A stretch of 64,000 nucleotides of DNA, taken from Valencia hispanica (lineage: Eukaryota > Chordata > Actinopteri > Cyprinodontiformes > Valenciidae). Each line of letters starts with the position of its first letter. Positions within the stretch are counted from its first letter, which is position 1. The notes below the pieces were generated by a model. That model saw only the letters and a program-made list of their open reading frames with translations, was not told where the DNA came from and made no database searches. The translations under genes were made by a program, and so were the position numbers. This document shows, in pieces, positions 56,421 to 64,000 of this stretch. The stretch is taken from contig OY747703.1 in the NCBI GenBank assembly GCA_963556495.2, positions 57,671,296-57,735,295 of the forward strand. Reading direction: 5' to 3'.

Positions 56421-56632
56421 CCCGTCTTGATTTCTGCAATGTAATGAATGAACGTGAATAAAACAGTCATATACAGATCCTTCTGTTCAGTTTATTATTA
56501 CCATTTATGCAGCTTAAGAGCACCCTTGGAAACGATCACCTTTATGAACATAAACATTTATACAAAGGTAATGTTTATTAATTTATACAAAGGTGATGCT
56601 GAGTAATGTTCAAGGGCAAATTAGGGAGATCA

Positions 56633-56770
56633 ATTGGTTTTAGACTGTGGGAGAAGGCAGGAGTACCAGGAGAGAACCAACCCATGCACAGGGAGATCAT
56701 GCAAACTCCATGCAGAAAGACCCCAGGCTGGGATTCGAACCCAGGACGTTCTTGCTGCTAGGCAACAGAA
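56633..56770 (-). mobile_element. tRNA-derived SINE fragment
   Basis: The minus strand carries GGGTTCGAATCC (56731-56742), a near-ideal pol III B box. It is followed by GGAGTTTGCATGATCTCCCT and GGTTCTCTCCTGGTACTCC, the body of a common fish SINE. The upstream A box is not clear, and the far tail is missing. Confidence 0.65.
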
Positions 56771-58312
56771 TGTAAACATGTTAAACAGAATTGGAGTTGG
56801 AATGAGTAGAGCAGTAATAGAGTGTAAAGGGTTATTTAGAAAAGCTGATATTTCTGCTGCAGGTGTAGAGTACAGCTCTAAACTCTTGGTGATCAAAACA
56901 GATGATTTAAAAAATGCTTTTCAAAGTGGAGATTTTAAAACTTGAAAATTGTGATGTATAGTTGACTGAATATCAACAAATTTGAATTGTTGTGAATGTC
57001 CAATTTGCATGTTGCTACAAGCCTCAAGAGCAGGAAAGTAATTTATTCTGTTTTTTTCCACATTTTTCTTGTTTGGTTTCGACTTTGTTTCTATTAATGT
57101 TCAGTTGTAAGGTGAAAAAGTTGATAACCGACGACATGTATGAAAATCCAAGCTACAACTGTTTTGGGAAAAGCCTTTATCTAATCACGGCTTTGACCAT
57201 AATCAGGAACTTTTTCTTTTACGTTTGGATACAATTGCTGTTGATCACCACCTGCTGGCAAAGAATAGGTATAGCAGCAGTACTGATTGCAGCGTAATAG
57301 ACTATACATCATTTGCATGTACATCTCAAAAACCTTTTTAAAAGTTACCGTATAAATGTTTGGTCACCAACTTCAGAAGGTAAAGCTCATATAGAGATGC
57401 ATTACACATGGGACTGAGATCCATGTAAATGACTACATGCAAATTTTCAAACTCTTGTCAGAATAAAGATTTTGTCTAGACATTACTAACAACCAACTCC
57501 AAACATAATTAAATGCTAACTTTTATACTTTCTTTATTCAACTCTCTTGGATTTATTCAGCTTTTATGAAACTTGTTATATGAATGTGTCACACTGAATG
57601 AATTCCTGCTCCTAACTCATTAACGTTAGAAAAGCTCACAGAAAAGGCTGAGGAAGAGGAGAAGCCCCAATATTAAATTCTAGAATTTCATTTAACTCAG
57701 GTATTTTCTTAAAATTATTGAAAAGCCTCAGTCATTTTCTTTCACTATCATTTTCTGTGTATTGTGCTGTCAACCTGACCCAGACAGATTATTGTTGTAT
57801 TTCTCTGATTTCTGTTATTTAGAGATGGAAATATAGCTGATTGCACTTGTTACACTCAGTTTGGATTTTATTGTTGAGAGGCAGAGCGCTGTATTTCGTC
57901 GTATTCTGGAAAGTCAATCGACCACAATGTTCAGTTCTTCACGTTTTGGTTTAGTTTACTGATACTACTGGATGTCATCTAAATTATTTGTTTTGTTTTC
58001 ATGTACTTTCTCAGAATAATCCCTGTACTTCAGAGTTCCTAATTAGAGCTTCCAGATGTCCTAGACTGTGGCTCTTGAACCGTTTATTTTCTTGATCTAA
58101 AGAAATTCAAGAATAGAATTCAAGGTTCCAAAAAAGGAGCTGGTACCACGTAGCAGTTACTAGTGAAAAACCTCATAGGGTCAAGTCAAGTTGAGTAGGC
58201 GCTATTGGAAAAGAGCCAAAAGAGAGACGAGGGGAAAAATGGTCTCAATTGGAGAGTTTAATCGTCAAAACTACCGCAGACTAAAGAAAGGTAGGTTTAT
58301 ATCCTATTAGAT
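56771..58312. other. No gene seen
   Basis: AT-rich, with a domain-less 101-residue ORF (56992-57297) and no repeat recognised. Confidence 0.45.
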
Positions 58313-58603
58313 GGTGAGCATGGCTCAGGAGATACGAGCTCACTCCATCGTGGTCGTTGTGTTCTTGGGTAAGACACTTCACCCACCTTGCCTACTGGTG
58401 ATGGTCAGAGGACCTGGTGGTGCCACTGCATGGCAGCCTCGCTTCTGTCCGTGTGCCCCAGGGAAGCTGTGGCTACCATGTAGCTTACCACCATCCATTA
58501 GTGAATGTGTGCATGAATGGGTAAATGATTGAATGTTGTGTAAAGAGCTTTGGAGTCCTTAGGACTAGATCAAGTGCTACAAAGGACAGGTCCATTTACC
58601 ATT
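58313..58603 (+). mobile_element. tRNA-derived SINE, copy 2
   Basis: Same family as 26816-27128, in opposite orientation. Shared blocks are TTCTTGGGTAAGACACTTCA, CTACTGGTGATGGTCAGAGG, GAAGCTGTGGCTACCATGTAG and a tail ending ACAGGTCCATTTACCATT. The tRNA-like head is eroded and has no clear B box. Confidence 0.75.
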
Positions 58604-59001
58604 AAATCTGGTGTAAAATAATTAGTATTCTACAAAAAGAAGTGCTTACTGACAGTCAGACATGGTGGTGAGATGGTTTCAAGACCTGGACACCTTTCTC
58701 AGATTGATTGAAGCATAGATTGTGTTCTTTAACAGAAAATTCTGAAGTAGAACATCTGGCTATTGGTATGTAACCTTAAGGTTAATCACAATTATGCTAT
58801 ACAACATTACAATTACCCCAAGCATACTAACAAGTCCACTTCTGAAGGGCACAAAGAGCAATAAATAAACAAAATGAAGGTCATGGTCTGGCCACGTCAA
58901 ATTCCCATACTCCTTTATGATTTTAAACTGGTTGTTTATGGTTGAAAACCCTCAAATCTGGTTGGATTAAAACAATTCTTCAAAGAAGAGTGGGTTTAGA
59001 T

Positions 59002-59225
59002 CAGTGTTTCTTAACCCTGGTCCTCAGGGCCCACTTTCCTCCCTGTTTTAGCTGCATCTCTGCTCCAGTACACCTGATTTGAATGACTGCATTAGTTCTT
59101 GTATGTCATCAAGTGCTGCAGAAACCAGTTAATCACCTGGTTTTTCAGGTCAGGTGTGTGGAAGAAGGGAAAAGCCTAAAACAACCTGGAAAGTGGGCCC
59201 TGAGGACCAGAGTTTAGAAACCCTG
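59002..59225. mobile_element. hAT-like MITE with perfect 8-bp target duplication
   Basis: The left end CAGTGTTTCTTAACCCTGGT plus CCTCAGGGCCCACTTTCC is mirrored at the right by GGAAAGTGGGCCCTGAGGAC and CAGAGTTTAGAAACCCTG. GTTTAGAT lies on both sides (58994-59001, 59226-59233), an exact 8-base duplication as made by hAT transposases. The 224-bp unit has no coding capacity. Confidence 0.9.
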
Positions 59226-59233
59226 GTTTAGAT

Positions 59234-60169
59234 CACAGCAGGAATGTAAATGACTCGATGATAGTTATCACAAACAATTGCTGACAATTGTTGCTCCCTC
59301 TGGTGTCAAAACCTGTTATTAGGTTTAGGACACAATTACTATTTCACATAGGAATAGATTGGTCTGAATAGCTTTATTCACTTAATGGATAAAATAATTT
59401 TTAAACAAAGTTTTGTATGTAGTTACTTTTTCACAGCGCCGTATAAATCTGAATATTGTCAGGGTTTTAATATAATTTGGCCAGTATTGATTTGATCGGG
59501 AACAATGAGTGTGAAGTGAATCCCTGCAGCTGCCTGCAGGGATAAATATCTGGAGCTGGTCATAAAGCGGTCTGAGATGTGTGAAAAACCTGCTGACTCA
59601 CTATCTTGTTTAAAGTTTTTCTCATCTCTCTCAGCCCAGGAAGGAGAAAGTCTTTCGCAGAGCTCAGACTGTGAGACCCAGGGGTGCCAGGGTACCATCA
59701 CAGAGATGAACCCAGGTCTTCTCAGGCTTTCATCTCTGCCTGAGTCTCCCAGTGTTTTTATCTCTTCTTCCTCCAGTCAAAGCTTCCCCCTCACTCTGTC
59801 GCACATCTTTTTTTTATTGTTTTCTGTCTTTTTGAACTTGATCCCTCCTGTAGTCCAGTATGTATTTTCCATCCGTGTCCCTTCCTGACTTGTTCTTTCT
59901 GTCACTCCACGTCCCTCTGTCTCACTTCCAATCCTGTGCTCTTCCACATTGTCTGCTTTGTAATTCTGCCGTGTCTGACCGGTGGCTCCACATCTGAGCA
60001 GTCTCAGGGTGGATCCGGCCCTGTGGTGCATGTTAAAGCCACCACTTTTTCCCAGCAGCCCCAGAGTGCAGGGCTTTTTTTCCCCCTTCTCTGTTTGTCC
60101 CTTCTAATGCTTTCCTGCCACAACATCAAGCAGCTGCCCCTCTCCTCTCGGCTACTTATGCCAGCATGA
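59234..60169. other. No gene seen
   Basis: Contains the palindrome TCCCTGCAG-CTGC-CTGCAGGGA (59521-59542) and ORFs at 59577-59888 and 59936-60169 without domains. Confidence 0.45.
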
Positions 60170-60720
60170 AAAGGGCTTTTCATTTCTCCAATAAATAATT
60201 TCTCTCCAGCTGACTAAATGTGAGTTTAGACCAGTTCACTTAAATGAATAATTAGGCTGCGAGAAGCACTGCCACCTCCACCAACCCAATTAAGAGCTCA
60301 TCCTTGAAAGGCTACACTGCATCGGTCTACAAAATCACATTTGGGACACACAAAAAAAAACCCTCAAGTCCCTTAATCTGCCTCTTTCCACTCCCTATTC
60401 ATGAAAATATTCAGAGGGAAATGCAGCAACGGTGGAGAATTTATTAGCATTTTTCTGTCTCTATGACGCCTCAGGCCATCTAACTGTGACCAGGAGAAAT
60501 CTGCAAAATAGTGCAGGTGTGCAGAGCAACTCGATTGCCCTGAGCCAGAGACATTATGAGCTGAGCTATTTGATCATTTATTACTAAGCTTAATTAAAAG
60601 GAGGCCCTCAGCAGTTCTGGCAACAGCTTTGCTAAACAAGCTCCCACCCAAGTGATCTAATGTGGAGCTAGCACCAAGTAGACCATGGTTTTTAGAGTTT
60701 AAAAGCATTAATACTACTGT
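60170..60720. promoter_or_regulatory. Candidate conserved non-coding element
   Basis: No repeat signature and no ORF. It is rich in homeodomain-type cores: AATAAATAATTT, GAATAATTAGGC, CAATTAAGAGC, TTTATTAGCAT and GCTTAATTAAAAGG. This texture is typical of vertebrate developmental enhancers. It is an inference from texture only; no alignment was available. Confidence 0.25.
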
Positions 60721-60741
60721 TAATTATCACCTTATTTAATA

Positions 60742-60835
60742 CAAGGCTTGTCAAAAGTCTTTATACACCTTTTTATTTTTTTTCATGCTACAACCATGAG
60801 GTTTACAGTACTTTTTGGGGATTTTATGGACTTAA
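60742..60835 (+). mobile_element. Tc1-like terminal fragment
   Basis: CTTGTCAAAAGTCTTTATAC, CTTTTTTATTTT and ATGCTACAACCATGAGG resemble the outer end of a Tc1-like element of the type seen at 51053. No coding part. Confidence 0.4.
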
Positions 60836-62429
60836 CTGCTCGCATCAAGGGGCCTGGAATCCCGTACTTTTGAAGTCCGCAAAACACAACTGGTTAAGCA
60901 AACTCCCAGGCACCCTCCAGTCCAGAACCCTGCTCAGGGTGTAGAGAGAAAAATGACACTGCATCTCCTGACCCTGAGGCTGGACCCTCCGGCAGACACT
61001 CCTAGAAACACTGCCCAAAAGACATATAGCCAAGATCAGCGGCATAGGAATGTAGCTGAGGGGGCACAGGCTTATTCTGGGGGGTTTATTGTGTTCTTAC
61101 GTCACATTGGTTGTATATTACATACTGTAATCTGTCATGGCCTATTGGCGCTTGGCCTGCATGCAGCTCCAGTTGGGGCAAAACTATTGCCTCAACAGGA
61201 ATGAATATAAAAACACAATATATAAATTGGAATTGCAGCTTCATTACAAATTAATGTTTACAAGCATTCAACTGAAAAAAGATGTAGCTTTATATCTGCC
61301 AAATGAAACATATTTGTTTTTGTTTTTTTGTAAATCTAAGACAGCCAAATAAACACTTGGATAAAAATCCATTTCTTTTGCTTCCTTGTTCTGTTGATTT
61401 AGTGTGTCGCCGGTGAAGCCAGCGACACTCATGACACTAATTTCCAGTTTAATTGGAAAATAAATAAAGCAAAAAGTGTTGGAAAACCAATTTGTTGCGC
61501 TGTAACGTCGGACACGCCGGCTGTAATACTGATTTTAAGGAACAACACCAGTTCCTCGACTTCTTTTCATCTGCATCCTTCACACATTATTGTTGTAATT
61601 ATTTACCATTCTCTACCATCTCCGTGAGCCTCAGCACCACATGCATGCTAATCGAGTGAAAAAAAACAGTCAAAGCAGAACAATGTGAACAACTTAAAGT
61701 GTCTTCCCTGAATCTAAGTGATCAGACTGATCAAACAGTTTAGGACATTTTGATGTTTTTATAATGAGGCCCTTTTCCCCTCCTTGTACTTTGCTATTTA
61801 TTTTCCATTTCTTTAGTTTAAGAATAGACTTAAATGAAACAGCAGCTGAAGGGGAAAAAACAGCCGCTGCCGTGGTGATGATCAGAGAGCTGACAGGCAG
61901 AGCCAAATGGCAGCTCTTATGCTCCCACTGCCCATCAGCACCAAACAGAATCACCTCACTGAGCTGCAGCGAGCTTCACCTTTGTACCCATCTGTTTTAT
62001 TTTGTTTTGTCAGACCGAGGCTCTGGAGTCAGAATATATCCACAGAAACTTGAAGCTAAAAGTAAAAACGAATATCGGGTGTGCGTGGTAGCTGTTTGGC
62101 CCGGTCACCTCGTCCATGAAGAGCGGCCGTTTTTTGTCATGAGTGGGCATTTTTAAAGACGCTGTGGCCTCTAAAAGCAGTAGCTCAGTCATTTCCCTGC
62201 AAACACTGCCTGGGGATGGAGACCACAGAATAAACTGGGCTGTAGCATGCTTCCAAAGGATCCAATCTAGTTTTTAACTGGGTAAAATAATCAATTTCTC
62301 ATTCAGATAACTTTGACTCTTTGAAAGCAAATTCAGTCAAGAGATGTAAAAAAAAATTGTTCACCAATCATTGGCTAGGCTGTTGGTATATAGGTACCTT
62401 GTAAACTATGTGCTTTAATTCAGTAAGAT
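60836..62429. other. No gene seen
   Basis: The 61830-62240 stretch is comparatively GC-rich and repeat-free, with one 130-residue domain-less ORF (61764-62156). A conserved block is possible but unproven. Confidence 0.4.
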
Positions 62430-62700
62430 TCAATTGAAAAATACTTTATTTATCCCAAAGGGAAATTAAATGTTGTCGTAACTCATATCCCCCAAAATAT
62501 CTTTAGTTGTTGTGGATGGTGATGCTGTGGGAAGGAAGGATATCCAGTAGCAGTCAGTCTCGCAATATATCTAAAGAGGCCTCTGACTGAGTGACAGTCT
62601 CATGGCTGTCAAAACATGCTAACAGCTCCATTTTTAGGGATCAGTCTTCTCATCAAGCAACTTATGGTTTTCTCCAAACATACTGCTGAGCATAATAGTT
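62430..62700 (-). mobile_element. LINE 3' end fragment
   Basis: On the plus strand it starts TTCAATTGAAAAATACTTTA then TTTATCCCAAAGGGAAATT, the reverse complement of the tail at 25240 and 41780. It is followed by 3' UTR sequence with GAGTGACAGTCTCATGGC. It ends just before the start of L2 copy B. Confidence 0.6.
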
Positions 62701-62770
62701 GAACATCTCTACTTTTCTCTTAACTTTGTAAAAAAACAACAAAAAACTGAGTGCTACCAGCTGATTCGAC

Positions 62771-64000
62771 GGGGGTAAGCCGTATTGCGTCATTTCCTGT
62801 TGTCACTGTTGCGCTCCCTGTAAACTGTTTGGTGTTCAGAGTCTCTTGAATTGATCTTATTTTCTCTCTGCTGAGCCCTTTCTAAGTTATTTTAACACAC
62901 AAGCACACTAAAACACACGTTTTGTGGTGGTGTAGTTTACGTTTTGGGAACTCCTTGTGTTTCACACAGCTTTTCTTGGGGTGGTAAGGTCTCGCTACCT
63001 CAGTTAGCTTAGCTTCATTGCGTCTATGGCTACTCTTCTCTCTCCTGTCTATAACTCTTCTCTTCTCTCTTGCTCTCTCTGTCAGATGTTTAGTTACTTC
63101 CCTGCCTCCTTTAGTGATAATGGTAACTGTAATAAATGTAATATTTTTGTAGCTTTGGAGGCGAGGGTATCAGAATTAGAAGCACGGCTCCGCGCTGTTG
63201 AAAAACCAGCAGATAGCCGAAGCCCATTAGCCAGCACGGAGCCAACAAGGATAGATCCCCCTAGCTGTCCTCCGGTAGAGCCCGCGCAGCCGGGACCTCA
63301 GGCCGGCTGGGTGACTGTACGTAGGAAGCATAGTTCTAGGACCCAGCCCCCGGGCCACCACCAACCGGTCCACGTTTCTAACAGATTTTCCCCGCTCAGC
63401 GACACACCCGCTGAGAAGCCGACCCTGGTAATTGGCAGCTCCATAGTCAGAAACGTGGCATTAGAGACACCATTGACCATAGTCAAATGCTTGCCAGGGG
63501 CCAGAACGGGCGACATCAAATCCTACCTGAAACTGCTGGCTAAAGATAAGCGTAAATACAGTAAGATTGTTATTCACGCTGGCGGTAATGACACCCGGTT
63601 ACGCCAATCGGAGGTCACTAAAATTAGTATTGCTTTGGTGTGTAAGTTTGCCAAAACAATGTCAGACTTGGTAATCTTTTCTGGTCCCCTGCCTGATCGG
63701 ACCAGTGACGACATGTTCAGCCGCATGCTGTCATTCCATCAATGGTTGTCTAGGTGGTGTCCTGCAAACGATGTGGGCTACATTGATAACTGGAGAACTT
63801 TTTGGGGAAAACCTGGTCTGATCCGGAGAGACGGCATCCATCCCACTTTGGATGGAGCAGCTCTTCTTTCTAGGAATATGGCCGAATTTATTAGTCCTCC
63901 AAAACACTGACAACCCAGGGTCCAGACCAGGAAGCAGAGTCGTAGTTTAACCCACCTCTCTGCTGCTTCTGTACTGTTACCCCCCCCATTACCCTATAGA
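62771..64000 (+). mobile_element. L2-like LINE, copy B, 5' end and intact ORF1
   Basis: Similarity to copy A begins at GGGTAAGC (62773-62780) and covers a 5' UTR of about 255 bases, ORF1 (63026-63910) and the first 90 bases after it. The window ends before ORF2. Both A and B share this 5' start, which supports it as the true 5' terminus. The pair sits at the two ends of the window in opposite orientations. Confidence 0.85.
63026..63910 (+). CDS. L2-like LINE ORF1 protein with SGNH-type esterase domain
   Basis: A 294-residue protein, intact from ATG to TGA. In CR1/L2-group LINEs, ORF1 proteins carry a zinc-finger-like or PHD-like N-terminus and an esterase, and act as RNA-bound partners of ORF2 in retrotransposition. 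Here residues 16-38 show C16-x2-C19-x15-C35-x2-C38, a likely zinc knuckle. Residues 41-60 ([17 protein letters not shown]) look like a short coiled coil. Residues 61-130 are a Pro/Ser-rich linker. The esterase fold follows with its three blocks: LVIGSSIV (S138/S139 as nucleophile), HAGGND (G186-D189) and DGIHP (D269, H272). All key residues are present. The start matches that of copy A. The substrate is unknown. The protein could be functional if ORF2 beyond the window is intact. Confidence 0.85.
   Translation: MATLLSPVYNSSLLSCSLCQMFSYFPASFSDNGNCNKCNIFVALEARVSELEARLRAVEKPADSRSPLASTEPTRIDPPSCPPVEPAQPGPQAGWVTVRRKHSSRTQPPGHHQPVHVSNRFSPLSDTPAEKPTLVIGSSIVRNVALETPLTIVKCLPGARTGDIKSYLKLLAKDKRKYSKIVIHAGGNDTRLRQSEVTKISIALVCKFAKTMSDLVIFSGPLPDRTSDDMFSRMLSFHQWLSRWCPANDVGYIDNWRTFWGKPGLIRRDGIHPTLDGAALLSRNMAEFISPPKH

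Overview
This is eukaryotic, non-coding, repeat-rich DNA, almost certainly from a teleost fish. The retrotransposon families are fish types: an L2-like LINE whose ORF1 has an esterase domain, Rex1/CR1-like LINEs, and LINE tails ending in AATTGAATTG- or ATTCTATT-type repeats. Several Tc1-like transposons, hAT-like and foldback MITEs and tRNA-derived SINEs fit the same picture. I found no convincing exon of a host gene, no tRNA or rRNA gene, and no CRISPR array. The window reads as an intergenic region or a large intron.

One L2-like LINE family dominates, with four copies. Copy A (minus strand, 1-5146) runs off the left edge. Its ORF1 is frameshifted, most of its endonuclease is deleted, and a retroviral-type LTR segment (1485-3027) sits inside its reverse transcriptase. 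Copy B (plus strand, 62771-64000) runs off the right edge and has an intact 294-residue ORF1. Copy C (17223-18446, plus) is a 5'-truncated 3' half. Copy D (51894-54235, minus) is split by a second, unrelated LINE.

Layout: 5641-7212 is a Rex1-like LINE split by a TIR element that carries a 149-residue ORF. 8981-11035 holds MITE-like sequences, including a near-complete foldback element (10079-11035). 13.7-18.7 kb carries LINE tails and copy C. 21.1-31.4 kb mixes an L2-like fragment, Tc1-like remnants, SINEs and a GC-rich LINE-type segment. 33.3-37.9 kb has an L2-like tail, a solo-LTR candidate, a TIR MITE and a mariner/Tc1 3' half. 41-44 kb and 49.5-50.1 kb hold two copies of an unnamed repeat family, one of them split by a foldback element. 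51.0-54.2 kb is a stack of Tc1, L2 and CR1-like LINE. 55-60 kb has further LINE, Tc1, SINE and hAT-like MITE pieces. A repeat-free stretch at about 60.17-60.72 kb looks like a possible conserved regulatory element.

The genes do not work together as a pathway. What the window records is successive transposition with nesting. Family names come from recognition by memory, not from a search. Boundaries marked 'about' carry tens of bases of uncertainty.
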